From contig JAGOLX010000008.1 in assembly GCA_017993835.1 (NCBI GenBank), forward strand, positions 48,340-112,339: DNA of 64,000 bases. The letters run 5' to 3'. The position numbers and the translations under genes are program-made. Each line of letters begins with the position of its first letter. The first letter of the stretch is position 1. The notes below the pieces were generated by a model that worked only from the letters and a program-made list of their open reading frames with translations, made no database searches and had not been told where the DNA came from. Origin of the DNA: Phycisphaerae bacterium. Its GTDB lineage: Bacteria > Planctomycetota > Phycisphaerae > Sedimentisphaerales > Anaerobacaceae. This document shows positions 52,341-61,909 of the stretch, piece by piece.

Positions 52341-53429
52341 CTACAGGAACTTGGTGCGACCATGCTGCTCGATCCGGTCGAGCAGGCTCTTGAGCTGCTC
52401 AGTCCGACCGACATGGCAGATGAGCGTCGCATCCGGCGTATGAGCGATAACGACGTTCTCCAGTCCAATGGCGGCGATGAGGTGGTTCTTGTCCTCCGTT
52501 ACAACAATGTTGTCCCGGCAGTCCACCAACTCGCTGATCTCGGCGACGACGATGTTGTTATTCTCGTCCGATTCGACGATATCCGCGAGGGCGGCAAAGG
52601 AACCCATGTCGAGCCATTTGCAGTCGAGCTGAATGGCGTAGACATGCTCGGCCTTCTCCATGACCGCATAGTCAATGCTGATCTTGGGCAGCTTGGGGAA
52701 CCACTCCATGAGGACCTTGTCCTGGGCTGGCGTGTCCCAGGCGGCCGCGATCCGGCGCAACGGCTCGACCGACGCGGGAAGGAATCGCTCCAGGTTCGCC
52801 AGAATGGTCCCGGCCCTCCAGACGAACATGCCCGAGTTCCAGGAGTACTCCCCGCTCTCGACGTACTGGGCCGCAGTCTCTACGTCAGGTTTCTCTCTGA
52901 AGGCCTCCACCGAGTAGATGGTGTTCCTGCACCGCGGGCACTCCCGCGGATCGGAGCATTTGATGTACCCCAGTTGGGTGCTGGCAAAGGCGGGCTTGAT
53001 CCCGAACGTAATCAGGGCATCGGGCTTTGCCGCGAGAAACTCGAATGCATCGGTCATCGCCTGTTGCAGCTTCTCCGGCGGCTCCAGGAGCTGGTCGGCG
53101 GTCACGACCGCCATTGTCGCTTGCGGATCGTACTTGGCCAGCACCGCGGCCGCCAGACCGATCGCACCGGCCGTGTCGCGGACCACCGGTTCGGCGATCA
53201 CGTTGTTGCCGGGCAGGCCGTGCAGATTCTCGCGGACCACATCGACGTACCCGGCATTCGTCAGCACGAGGATGTTGCGCATATCGAAGAGAGGGCAGAG
53301 CCGCTCGAAGCACCGGCTCAGGAGCGTCTGCCCATCCAACAGCTTCAGAACCTGCTTCGGACGTTTCTGGCGACTCAAAGGCCAGAGCCGCTTGCCGGTC
53401 CCCCCTGCCATGATCACGGCGTAGTTCAT
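52341..53429 (-). CDS. manC: Mannose-1-phosphate guanylyltransferase
   Basis: About 362 residues. Makes GDP-mannose from mannose-1-phosphate and GTP for surface polysaccharides and glycoproteins. The nucleotide-binding start MAGGTGKRLWPLSR is at about 7-20, with RPKQVLKL following, then PVVRDTAGAIGLAA and SWNSGMFVW. It lacks the C-terminal isomerase domain of bifunctional enzymes. ATG 53429 follows AAGGGA; an ATG six codons upstream is in frame. Lies between the xylanase and ruvX. Confidence 0.94.
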   Translation of the reverse strand: MNYAVIMAGGTGKRLWPLSRQKRPKQVLKLLDGQTLLSRCFERLCPLFDMRNILVLTNAGYVDVVRENLHGLPGNNVIAEPVVRDTAGAIGLAAAVLAKYDPQATMAVVTADQLLEPPEKLQQAMTDAFEFLAAKPDALITFGIKPAFASTQLGYIKCSDPRECPRCRNTIYSVEAFREKPDVETAAQYVESGEYSWNSGMFVWRAGTILANLERFLPASVEPLRRIAAAWDTPAQDKVLMEWFPKLPKISIDYAVMEKAEHVYAIQLDCKWLDMGSFAALADIVESDENNNIVVAEISELVDCRDNIVVTEDKNHLIAAIGLENVVIAHTPDATLICHVGRTEQLKSLLDRIEQHGRTKFL

Positions 53430-53443
53430 TGTCGGTTCCCTTA

Positions 53444-54781
53444 TCAAGCCAAACGCACATCTACGGTCGTCTCGGGCCCTCTGTCAAGGACGAACCTGCC
53501 GGCGAGCCGCTGGTCCCCCAGGCTGGCTTGAACGTCGTAGTGTCCCAGGAATCCCTGGAATCGGAGCGCCGCCTGCTCTCCCGTCCGCACCTCGACGTCC
53601 GTCCACCACTTGCCTTTGATCAGCTCGCAGAGCCGTTCGTAGGCGGGTTTCGGGCTCATATCGCTGCGGACCAGACCCGCCGGTGCCTGCTGCCACGCAT
53701 CCTGGTCGCTGAAATCCCACCATGTGATGGCCTCGACCGCCGGATGGGAGAACAACACCGTGTAGAACTCGGCCACCTGCCGTGCCTGCTGCTGCTCGCC
53801 CTCGGGCGTCGTCGGCCAGTCGCGACCCTTCTTCTGCCCTGAAATGACCGTGGTCTCGGTGAAATGGAGCGGCCTGCCGAACCGGGCGAAACGCTCGCAG
53901 ACGCTCCACGCTCTCGCAGCACCCCAATACCCGCCGTGCATGTGCGACTGGATGCCGATGATGTCGTAGAGCGGCTTGCCTTCGGCGTCCACGAGCTGCG
54001 AGATCACGTTGTCCGCGAACGCGGCGTCCGTGCGGTAGTCGTTGATGATGAGCTGAGCCTTGGGATTGGCTTGGCGGGCCGTTCTGAAGGCGGTGCGGAC
54101 GTACTCGCCAACCCCCACGCGGGCGATGGCTTCCGTCAGCTTCGGTGCATCGCGTTTGAGCTGCTCGCGGTCGTAGTGCGTCGCTTCATTGACCACATCC
54201 CAAATCCCGATATCGCCCTTGAACCGCTCCACACAGCGAGCGATCCGATCGATCTGGAGACGCATGACTTCCTCCGGCGTCCCGCTCAGCCATGGCGGAT
54301 CGACGTAATTCCAGGCCAGCGGGTGTCCCTTCGTCGTCACGTCGTGGTCCTTGCACCAGCGGACGATCTCCTCCGTGCGGTCGTCCATCGGGCGGCCTTT
54401 TTGACGCTCGTAGGACCACCAGTAGAACGGCAGGGTCGCGAAATTCAGCAGCCTGGCGAATCCGTCGGCATAGGCGCCGCTGTCCGCCGGCGTGCGACAC
54501 CGGCTGAGCTTGAAGATGTTGCAGCCGAAGAGGAACTTGTGCTTGGTCTGGCGAATCCGCAGATCCACCCCGGCCGGCAGCGGTCGCCCGTCGGGAGTAA
54601 GCAGCCGCAGCGAGATTGCGCCCTTTCTGTGCTTCTCGATCCGCTCTTCGGCCCGTCCGAGAACCTCGTCGCTGCCCGGCGCCGAGGGAGGCCACTGGCC
54701 AAACGCGACATGGGGGGCGTTCGCCGCCCACGCCGCTCCGACACCGACGACCTTGAGGAGATCTCGTCTGTTCACGTCCAT
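53444..54781 (-). CDS. Tat-exported GH10 endo-beta-1,4-xylanase
   Basis: About 445 residues. Tat leader NRRDLLKVVGVGAAWA. A GH10 barrel follows with the acid/base Glu in IWDVVNEATH (Glu 199) and the nucleophile Glu in LHFTETTV (Glu 309), plus GHPLAW and WWDFSD. It should hydrolyse xylan or a similar polymer outside the cytoplasm. Before the barrel there is a small beta-strand segment (about 55-90), and after it about 60 residues of beta-rich sequence that may be an accessory domain. AAGGAGG lies before ATG 54781; an upstream in-frame codon (54820) is not needed. Confidence 0.93.
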   Translation of the reverse strand: MDVNRRDLLKVVGVGAAWAANAPHVAFGQWPPSAPGSDEVLGRAEERIEKHRKGAISLRLLTPDGRPLPAGVDLRIRQTKHKFLFGCNIFKLSRCRTPADSGAYADGFARLLNFATLPFYWWSYERQKGRPMDDRTEEIVRWCKDHDVTTKGHPLAWNYVDPPWLSGTPEEVMRLQIDRIARCVERFKGDIGIWDVVNEATHYDREQLKRDAPKLTEAIARVGVGEYVRTAFRTARQANPKAQLIINDYRTDAAFADNVISQLVDAEGKPLYDIIGIQSHMHGGYWGAARAWSVCERFARFGRPLHFTETTVISGQKKGRDWPTTPEGEQQQARQVAEFYTVLFSHPAVEAITWWDFSDQDAWQQAPAGLVRSDMSPKPAYERLCELIKGKWWTDVEVRTGEQAALRFQGFLGHYDVQASLGDQRLAGRFVLDRGPETTVDVRLA

Positions 54782-54895
54782 GTTTCCTCCTTCGGAGCTG
54801 CGAAGCTGTTTGCAGTGCACCCGTGAGGGCAGGTTTTCAGAGACCTGGAAGGCAACGCCTTACGGCGTCACTACAAACCGTCCACGAAGGGCCAC

Positions 54896-56353
54896 TCAGG
54901 CCTGCGCCGGGGCCGCCTCGTCGATCAGCTTGATCCCGGTGTATCGACAGAACTGGCCCAGTTCCTTGCGGATATGGCCGTAGACGGTCTGGCGGTGCAG
55001 ACCCTGCGACCAGTTCTTCCAGAGCGTGGTGACATCGCCATCCACCTTTACGGTGATCTTGGTCCGACAGCCCCTGTCATGCTCGACCCCGACCGGAGCG
55101 TCGATGATCTGACCGGTGAAGTGAAGCATCGTATCGGCGCCGACGAGAATCGCCTGCGTAACCGGCTGGCCGACCCGCATCTGGACCTGCGGCGTGACAC
55201 CCTCCTGACGCTCCATAACCGTGCGGATCTTGTACGGTGCCTGCGGCCCGTTGGGCCCGTCCATCCTGCTCGAACCCAGGCAGTGCGCCAGGATGATGCT
55301 GCCCTTCGATTCATCGACGGTCGGATCGCTGATGAAGCCCGGCCGGCCCGTCAGACCCTGCAAGATGATGTGCGTCATGGCCGATCGCAGGTCCGATTCG
55401 CAGATTCCGCCAAGGCCCATGTCGTTGAGCCGGCAGAAACCCAGACACGGATAGGCCGGCAGCTTGATCGTTTTGTCCCACATCGTGCCGTAACAATCGA
55501 TCGTCAGCACCGTGGCGTTCTCCTCGGCCAGCATGTTCTCGAGGGCCAGCGCCAGCTTGCACGATTTGAACACGTCCTTGCGGGACGGCTCGATCACCTC
55601 CTGGGCGCCCTTCATCCACCGCTCGGTCTCCGCTTCCGCGTCCTTGTTGTCGATGGCCTCGTACGCTTTGACCACGGTATCCAGATCGACCTGTTTCATC
55701 TCCGTGCCAAACTTGGCCTTCATCAGGTCCGCGTAGTCCTGGAAGGACCGTGTGGTCACGTTGAGGATCTTGGCCTCCCGAGCATGGTGAATCGCCCGGA
55801 ACGGGCGGATCGCGGCAGCAAGCTGGGAGTAGTCGCTCGTCAGAAAGCACTCGAGCTTCGCTCCAATCGGTTGCTTCTGAAGGCCCCCGAAGCCCACCCA
55901 CTCGTGCCCCGAATAGGGCAGCGCAAACACCGCAGTCGGCTTGCCGACGCCCAGGATCTCGCTGAGGATGGCGCCGGTCCCCATGCTCAGGTGAATGACG
56001 AGAATCCCGTCCACATCCTGGAGTCTCGCCTTGATCCGGCCGACCGCCTCCGCGGAGGTCACGATCTCATCGACGACGAAATCGACGTCCGCCATTTCGA
56101 CGCCGAACTTGGCGAACTGGGCCTCGTAGACGCGGATCTCGTCCTGGAAGCTCAGCTTGGGCGTGGGCCACAGTCCCTGGCTCGTGCCCATGTAGACCCG
56201 GGCAACCTTGACTTTGCTCCTCCTGCAGCCGGGACTGACGAGGGGGGACCCTGCCGCCCGCGCGCCGGCCGCAAATGCTGCTGCGCCCGCAAAATACGCG
56301 ACGCCGCCTGTTGTGATCTGCAAGAACTCCCTGCGATTGACCTGTCCGGACAT
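54896..56353 (-). CDS. Tat-exported L-fucose-isomerase-like sugar protein
   Basis: About 485 residues. Tat leader NRREFLQITTGG and a hydrophobic stretch to about 35. The body resembles the L-fucose/L-arabinose isomerase fold (VHLSMGT-like LVIHLSMGTGAI, CLGFCRLNDMGLGGICESDL, LAHCLGSSRMDGP). Cytoplasmic isomerases of this fold interconvert aldoses and ketoses. Exported, leader-bearing members are typical of planctomycetes and uncharacterised; whether this one keeps activity is unknown. It lies upstream of the GH10 gene (114-base gap), same strand. AAGGGG precedes ATG 56353. Confidence 0.8.
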   Translation of the reverse strand: MSGQVNRREFLQITTGGVAYFAGAAAFAAGARAAGSPLVSPGCRRSKVKVARVYMGTSQGLWPTPKLSFQDEIRVYEAQFAKFGVEMADVDFVVDEIVTSAEAVGRIKARLQDVDGILVIHLSMGTGAILSEILGVGKPTAVFALPYSGHEWVGFGGLQKQPIGAKLECFLTSDYSQLAAAIRPFRAIHHAREAKILNVTTRSFQDYADLMKAKFGTEMKQVDLDTVVKAYEAIDNKDAEAETERWMKGAQEVIEPSRKDVFKSCKLALALENMLAEENATVLTIDCYGTMWDKTIKLPAYPCLGFCRLNDMGLGGICESDLRSAMTHIILQGLTGRPGFISDPTVDESKGSIILAHCLGSSRMDGPNGPQAPYKIRTVMERQEGVTPQVQMRVGQPVTQAILVGADTMLHFTGQIIDAPVGVEHDRGCRTKITVKVDGDVTTLWKNWSQGLHRQTVYGHIRKELGQFCRYTGIKLIDEAAPAQA

Positions 56354-56393
56354 GACCATCCCCTTCAATAGTGGCCCAGATATAGACCTCGAT

Positions 56394-58547
56394 CTACATC
56401 TTCGTGAGGTCGGCGTATTGTAGCAGCAGCGACTTCGTCTGTCCACTATTGAAGTTGATCGTCACGACGCTGTTGGCGCCCATGTCCACGAACTTCTTGA
56501 CGCGGCCGAGGCCAAAGGTCTTGTGCTTGACGAGTTCGCCCGGGGCATAGGGGGCCAGCTTGCTTTCGATCTGCGGCGTCGGCGCGGCACGGCGGACCAA
56601 CTCCGGCTGCCGTTGGGGCAGCGGCTCATCCAAGTCGAGCGGCTCGGGAATCAGGCCCGCGCCCAACTCGTAGAGGAACTTGGAAGGGATCGTCCGGAGA
56701 AACTGGCCTCGGAACGTGCGGTACTGGGCGTAGCTGACGTAGAGATTCGTCTTGGCCCTCGTCATACCCACGAAGAAGAGCCGGCGTTCCTCCTCCAGGT
56801 CCTCGTGGCTGCCGTTGGCCCGCTCGTGGGGGAGGATGCCGTGTTCGAGGGCGATGATGAAGACGTGCTCGAATTCCAACCCCTTGGCCGCGTGCATCGT
56901 CATCAGGGCGACCCGCTCGCCGGAGCTGTCATACGCGTCGGCATCACTGAACAGGGCGATCTGCTGAAGGTAGTCCACCAGGGAGGGGTTCTCGGTCTGC
57001 TTATCGTAGGCCGCCGCGGTGTTGATCAGTTCCTCGACGTTCTCCAGCGAGGTCTCGCCCTCGGCGCCGGCGGCCTTGAACGACCGCTCCAGACCCGACT
57101 TGTCGAAGACCGCCTCGACCACCGGAGCCACCTGGCCATCCGCCTGCGCCGCGAGGCCTTCCATCATCCGCACGAAATCGAGCAGCTTGGTCTTGACGGC
57201 ATCGCCCAGGCCGTCGATCCCACCGGCGTTTCTGAGGGCGTCGAACAGCGGGATTCCGTTGCGAGTCGCGTAGTCCTGTGCCTTCTCGACGGTGACCTTG
57301 CCGATCCCGCGAGCGGGCGTATTGATGATCCGCAGCAGCGAGATCTCGTCGGCCGGGTTCACCAGGACCTTCAGGTAGGCGAGCACGTCGCGGATTTCCT
57401 TGCGATTGTAGAACTCGACTCCCCGAACGACCTGGTACGGCGTCTTATGGCGGATGAATGCCTCCTCCAGGGCCCGGCTCAGCGAGTTGACGCGGTAGAA
57501 GACCGCAATGTCGCGCCCGGAGACGCCGGAGGCGAGAAGTTGCCGGACCTTGCGCCCCACTGCGTCCGCCTCGGCCGCTTCGTCCGGATGACACTGGACG
57601 GAGAACTCGCCCTTGTGCGTGCGGGTCGGGATCAGACTCTTCTGTTTGCGGTTCCTGTTACAGGCGATGAGTCGGTCGGCGGCTTGCAGAATGCACGCCG
57701 CACTGCGGAAGTTCTCCTCCAGGCGGATGGTCACCGCCTCCGGCCAGTCCTTCTCGAACGCGAGGATGTTGCGGATGTCTGCGCCCCGCCAGCGATAGAT
57801 CGACTGATCCGGATCGCCCGTGGCGCAGATGTTCCGATGGTGTACGGCGATCGCTTTGGCAAGTCGATACTGAGCGTGGTTCGTGTCCTGGTACTCGTCG
57901 ATCAACAGGTACCGGAAGCGGTCCGCCAGCTCCCCGCACACCGTCGCATTCCCCTCCAGCAACAGGGCCACCCTCATCAGCAGGTCGTCGAAATCGAGCC
58001 CGTTGCGTTCGGCCAGGAGCTTCTGATAGCGGGTATACACCTTCAGCAGCGCCTGCGTGAAGTAATCGACCGCCTGCTCCTTGAAGGTCTCGGGATCGAT
58101 GAGCTTGTTCTTGAGCGTCGAGATCGCTTCAAGCATCCGCCCGGCGGGGAACGCGGTCGTATCGAGACTGCAGTCAGCGAGGGCCTGCTTGACGCAGCGA
58201 GTCTGGTCGGCGTCGTCGTAGATGCTGAAGTTGCGTCCGATGCCCGCCGCATCGGCATACCGATGCAAAATCCGCACGCACAGGGAGTGGAACGTGCTGA
58301 TGCAGGCACCGCCGGAAGCGCCGAGCGAGACAGCTCGTTGACGCATCTCTTCGGCCGCCTTGTTCGTGAAGGTGATCGCGCAGATGTTGTACGGCCTGAC
58401 GCCCGAGTCGATCAGGGCCGCGATCCGATGGGTAATGACGCGGGTCTTGCCGCTGCCGGGACCGGCGAGGACCAACAGGGGTCCCTCCCGATGGCATACG
58501 GCCTGCCTCTGCGACGGCGTCAAAGACTGCAAAAGTGCCTCATCCAT
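56394..58547 (-). CDS. pcrA: UvrD/PcrA-type DNA helicase
   Basis: About 717 residues, a 3'-5' superfamily 1 helicase of replication and repair. Walker A AGPGSGKTR at 28-36, ITFTNKAAEEM, STFHSLCVRIL, Walker B LLIDEYQDTN, GDPDQSIYRWRGAD, MTMHAAKGLEFEHVF and FVGMTRAK. The C-terminus has the PcrA Tudor-like module (PGELVKHKTFGLGRV), which contacts RNA polymerase in other bacteria. The frame extends 29 codons upstream into repeat-rich sequence; ATG 58547 begins the conserved protein. Confidence 0.96.
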   Translation of the reverse strand: MDEALLQSLTPSQRQAVCHREGPLLVLAGPGSGKTRVITHRIAALIDSGVRPYNICAITFTNKAAEEMRQRAVSLGASGGACISTFHSLCVRILHRYADAAGIGRNFSIYDDADQTRCVKQALADCSLDTTAFPAGRMLEAISTLKNKLIDPETFKEQAVDYFTQALLKVYTRYQKLLAERNGLDFDDLLMRVALLLEGNATVCGELADRFRYLLIDEYQDTNHAQYRLAKAIAVHHRNICATGDPDQSIYRWRGADIRNILAFEKDWPEAVTIRLEENFRSAACILQAADRLIACNRNRKQKSLIPTRTHKGEFSVQCHPDEAAEADAVGRKVRQLLASGVSGRDIAVFYRVNSLSRALEEAFIRHKTPYQVVRGVEFYNRKEIRDVLAYLKVLVNPADEISLLRIINTPARGIGKVTVEKAQDYATRNGIPLFDALRNAGGIDGLGDAVKTKLLDFVRMMEGLAAQADGQVAPVVEAVFDKSGLERSFKAAGAEGETSLENVEELINTAAAYDKQTENPSLVDYLQQIALFSDADAYDSSGERVALMTMHAAKGLEFEHVFIIALEHGILPHERANGSHEDLEEERRLFFVGMTRAKTNLYVSYAQYRTFRGQFLRTIPSKFLYELGAGLIPEPLDLDEPLPQRQPELVRRAAPTPQIESKLAPYAPGELVKHKTFGLGRVKKFVDMGANSVVTINFNSGQTKSLLLQYADLTKM

Positions 58548-58690
58548 GCTCGAAGAAACTCGAAATCGAAATCCCGAAATACGAAACAAGCACGAACGAC
58601 CGAAATGGAGGGATCCGAAACCACCCTGCTCCACGATGCCTCGACCGACTCGGATTCTCGAATGGGCTTCGAGCTTCGGTGTTCGTGCTC
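58548..58690. repeat. CGAAA-rich degenerate repeat region
   Basis: The gap between pcrA and the next gene contains at least seven close variants of CGAAA(T/C), with an inverted pair AGCACGAAC (58589-58597) and GTTCGTGCT (58681-58689) facing each other. The copies are spaced irregularly by 7-12 bases. The right arm overlaps the stop of the upstream gene. Function unknown; the pattern looks like a dispersed intergenic repeat rather than a promoter. Confidence 0.5.
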
Positions 58691-60485
58691 ACTTTCCCGT
58701 CTTTGTCTTCTGCTGTTGTTCCAGTTCCTGCTGCAACTGCTTCGCGGCCTGCTCCAGTTGTCGCACAAGATCCGGCTGCTCCCTCTGGATGCGTTCCCAG
58801 AGGGCCTCTCGGATGTACAGCGGATACGCATTGCTCTGAAGGAACTGGCCCAGCGCGATGTATCTTAACCTCTCCATGGACGGCAACGCAATCCTGTCCG
58901 TGTCGCCGAACTCTCTGTAGTACATCTGCCAGACTCCTTCGGCCAGTTGCTCGTTGCCGGCCGCCCCGTCGTCATCGTGCAGGGCCAACAGACGATAAGC
59001 ATTGGCCAGGAGCGTCATGACCTGCTCGCTAGCGTCGTGGACACCGATGCTCTCGAGCTCCTCCTTGATCCGATTCATGGCAAACTGATCGAGCGGGACC
59101 TGGAACTCCGGGTAGTCGGGGTAGCCCGCCCTCAGTTGCTCCAGGATGTTCTCAGCCTTGGCCCTCAGACCCGCCTGATAGAAGGACAGCGCGGCGTTCT
59201 TGAGCATGTTCCGATGCCCGTTCCTCCGTGCCTCGAGCCGCCCACGGTCATCCGTGTACTTCTCCAGCACCGCCAGGGTCGTTCTGTTGTAGGAATCGAA
59301 GAACCTCAGGTCCGGACTCACGAAGAGGTCCTTGCCGACCGGCGCTCCTGTGTTCGGGTCTGGGGGACGCTGCGTAATCAGAATCCTGCCATAGCGAAAG
59401 AGGTTCTGGAGACTGTGCAGCACGATCATGTCCGTGTTGGCCTCGTGCGTCGAGATCTCGCGGTCTTTCTCCTGGATCGCCACGTCCAGCGCCTTGACGG
59501 CCCAGTAGATGGCATGGCTGTCGGGATGACGCCAATCCATGGGGAAATGCACGTTCGGATCGCTGTAATCGACCGGGCCGTGCAGGAGGCCAACCCGGAG
59601 CATCAGCGCCGGGTCCATCTTCCACACGTGCCGCAACTGGTAGGCCTTGGCGAACAGATCGAACTTCCTGAGAGCGATGGTATCGCGATACGCTTCGATG
59701 GCCTCCCCGGCCGCCGGCTTGAACCGCGATGGATTCTGGCGCAGTGAGAGGTAGCTCGACACAAAGGCAGCCTCGGTGGCAAAACCCTCATCGGCCCCCT
59801 GCAACGCCTGGAGGAGCGGCGCCAGGTTCGGATCGCTGCGGATCTGGGCCCACTCTTTCGGCGCCGCGATCAGGGCTTCCAGATACTTGTTGTCGTTCGC
59901 GCCCAGACCGTTGTCCGCGGAGTCCAGCACAGGTCCGATTTCCTCGGCGAACTGGAGTTTGTAGTACTCTTGCGCATCGTCAGAGACGCCGCCGAGCTTA
60001 TGCTGGAAGATCCGACCCAACTCGCGGTACAATCGAATGGACTTGGGATTGAGCGGGATGCCCTCGTCCCGCAACAGCTCATACCCGTTCTTGACCCACC
60101 GCCAGCGCTGCTCGGGCTGCGTCGCCGGGATCGTCACGGAGATGTTGTAGGCCATGTTCCAGGCGTGGAACTCCCACACGGCCCCGAATCGCGGCTGTAG
60201 CGTCGTGATCCATTTGGCGAGCTGGAGGGCATCGAAGAACTGCCCTTCCTCCTTGAGTTTGTCGGCCCGCATCCAGAGGATGTCGACAATCAGGCCGCGG
60301 AAGGCCCCCATCGCCACCGTGGCGAACGCCAGGGACGGCGGCGCATTCTCCAGCGCGGGGTTGATGGTGAGCTTCATCTTCTCCCGCTGGCCGTTGATGA
60401 AGTCGAGCTGCGACCCCGCCGCAAACAGCGAAACCGCCGCTACCAGGGCACAAACCAACAAGATGACGAGATCACGCGTACGCAT
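58689..60485 (-). CDS. Membrane-anchored helical protein of an ABC-2 cluster
   Basis: About 598 residues, family not recognised. One N-terminal transmembrane helix (about 7-23) and a very long mostly helical soluble part outside the membrane, with paired helices resembling TPR repeats (FDALQLAKWITTLQP, GYELLRDEGIPLNPKS, EYYKLQFAEEIG). The C-terminal 50 residues are a Gln-rich helix. No cofactor motif seen. It is the third gene of a set with the ABC-2 permease and ATPase on the same strand (47-base gap), so it probably belongs to that transporter. The frame is open to 60647, but ATG 60485 begins with the anchor. Confidence 0.7.
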   Translation of the reverse strand: MRTRDLVILLVCALVAAVSLFAAGSQLDFINGQREKMKLTINPALENAPPSLAFATVAMGAFRGLIVDILWMRADKLKEEGQFFDALQLAKWITTLQPRFGAVWEFHAWNMAYNISVTIPATQPEQRWRWVKNGYELLRDEGIPLNPKSIRLYRELGRIFQHKLGGVSDDAQEYYKLQFAEEIGPVLDSADNGLGANDNKYLEALIAAPKEWAQIRSDPNLAPLLQALQGADEGFATEAAFVSSYLSLRQNPSRFKPAAGEAIEAYRDTIALRKFDLFAKAYQLRHVWKMDPALMLRVGLLHGPVDYSDPNVHFPMDWRHPDSHAIYWAVKALDVAIQEKDREISTHEANTDMIVLHSLQNLFRYGRILITQRPPDPNTGAPVGKDLFVSPDLRFFDSYNRTTLAVLEKYTDDRGRLEARRNGHRNMLKNAALSFYQAGLRAKAENILEQLRAGYPDYPEFQVPLDQFAMNRIKEELESIGVHDASEQVMTLLANAYRLLALHDDDGAAGNEQLAEGVWQMYYREFGDTDRIALPSMERLRYIALGQFLQSNAYPLYIREALWERIQREQPDLVRQLEQAAKQLQQELEQQQKTKTGK

Positions 60486-60532
60486 TATCCGTTGTCGAGC
60501 CCCGCCAGAGGCCGGGCTCCCATCTGTCCTTC

Positions 60533-61909
60533 TTATACCACGACCTTCGCCAATTCCCGGAAGCTGAAGATGATCAGGCCCAGGACCAGCACCAGGGCCG
60601 CCTTCAGACACAGCAGTCCGAGCGCCACCCGCCCGAGGAGCCCCCACGAGATCAGACGGGCGGGGACCAGGAACTGCGCCGGGTTCATCTTATCAAACTG
60701 CGGCAGAAGCTGAATCACCGCTTGGATCGAGTACTGATAGACCAACCCGACGCCCTTGCTCATATACCCGAATGACTCAATGATTCCGCCGCTCGTGGCG
60801 CCCGTGACGAAGATCGCCAGACAGAAGAGAACCGCCACGGGGAACGACAGGAAGCTGGCCGCCATCACACCCAGACAGGCTAGGAACACAAGTCGAAACA
60901 AGATCAACAAGGTCGCCCGGACGTAGTTGGCAAGGAACGAGTCGGCCTTGTACAGCACCTCCAGGCCGTCATCGACAGGGAACAGGACCACCGTGTTGTT
61001 CAGAGTGGGGTTCATAAAGCCGACCGCCAGATACCCGTCCTTGGCAACGGCGGTGGCGGGCACTTCGATCTCGCGGAATTTCCGCACAGGGTCCTTGCGA
61101 GGCGCCCGCCAGATCGGCGTATCGGGCGCCGTCCCATCCTCTCGGGTCCGCAAGTCACCGATCCACCAGTCGCCATACACTTGCTCATCGGGTGGCGTTA
61201 CGGACACGTCGTACTTGAAGCGGATGAACAGACTCTGGTGGTTCGGATCGCTTGGGTGAACATTCGTGAACTCCCAGGTCAGTCTCCCACCGATCGTCGC
61301 GGCCCGCTTTTCGAGGCGGAGCCGCTGCGTCAGGTACTTCAGGATCTCCTCACGACTGCTCCTGGGATACGCGGCCTCCAGTTGATCGTTGGCCTCGAGC
61401 TTCGCGTAGAGTTCCTTCACTTCCCTGCTCACATCGATCTGGGGCGGCACGAGACTTGCCCGCGCGGTGAAGAACTCGTTGTCGATCTGGACCCGTTCCT
61501 CCGCGGACGCGCCGGTGAATCGCGGAAGGAGGACGACGACGCCATAGATGATCCCCGAGAAAAGCGTCAACAAGGCGACGTTGAGCACGATCACGCCCAG
61601 GAGCTTGCCCAGGATCAACTGGTATCGACGGATCGGCTTGGTCACAACGGTGTAGATCTGATGGTGCTCGATGTCGCTCGTGACCGAGTAGATCGACGCG
61701 ATGATCGTCAGCAGGCTCAGCAGCAGGCCTGTGAGAGACAGGCCGTAACTGATGAAGGTCTGGAGCCGGCCCTTGAGCGTGCCGTCGCCCGAGGCGGTAT
61801 ACCCCATGACCGGCAGCAACACCAGCAGCAGCACGATGAAGATGGCCGCCACCTTCATGCGCAACGCCTGCCGGATCGTGTTGGTCGCAACGGCCCAGAC
61901 ACTACGCAT
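60533..61909 (-). CDS. ABC-2 transporter permease with large external domain
   Basis: 458 residues. Three membrane helices near the N-terminus (about 20-38, 55-80, 100-130), a large loop of about 200 residues (about 135-325), and about four more helices (about 335-455). The layout is the ABC-2/NatB-like permease with an unusually big extracytoplasmic domain, rich in beta strands (ITWEFTNVHPSDP-like, YGDWWIGDL). It starts 8 bases inside the ATPase gene, so translation is coupled. The exported substrate is unknown; lipids, proteins, or Na+/drug export are possible. Confidence 0.85.
   Translation of the reverse strand: MRSVWAVATNTIRQALRMKVAAIFIVLLLVLLPVMGYTASGDGTLKGRLQTFISYGLSLTGLLLSLLTIIASIYSVTSDIEHHQIYTVVTKPIRRYQLILGKLLGVIVLNVALLTLFSGIIYGVVVLLPRFTGASAEERVQIDNEFFTARASLVPPQIDVSREVKELYAKLEANDQLEAAYPRSSREEILKYLTQRLRLEKRAATIGGRLTWEFTNVHPSDPNHQSLFIRFKYDVSVTPPDEQVYGDWWIGDLRTREDGTAPDTPIWRAPRKDPVRKFREIEVPATAVAKDGYLAVGFMNPTLNNTVVLFPVDDGLEVLYKADSFLANYVRATLLILFRLVFLACLGVMAASFLSFPVAVLFCLAIFVTGATSGGIIESFGYMSKGVGLVYQYSIQAVIQLLPQFDKMNPAQFLVPARLISWGLLGRVALGLLCLKAALVLVLGLIIFSFRELAKVVV

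Noticed and set aside
54855-54868. Small GC hairpin ACGCC-TTAC-GGCGT upstream of the xylanase
   Set aside because: Only five pairs, no T-run and no repeat elsewhere in the window; likely chance.
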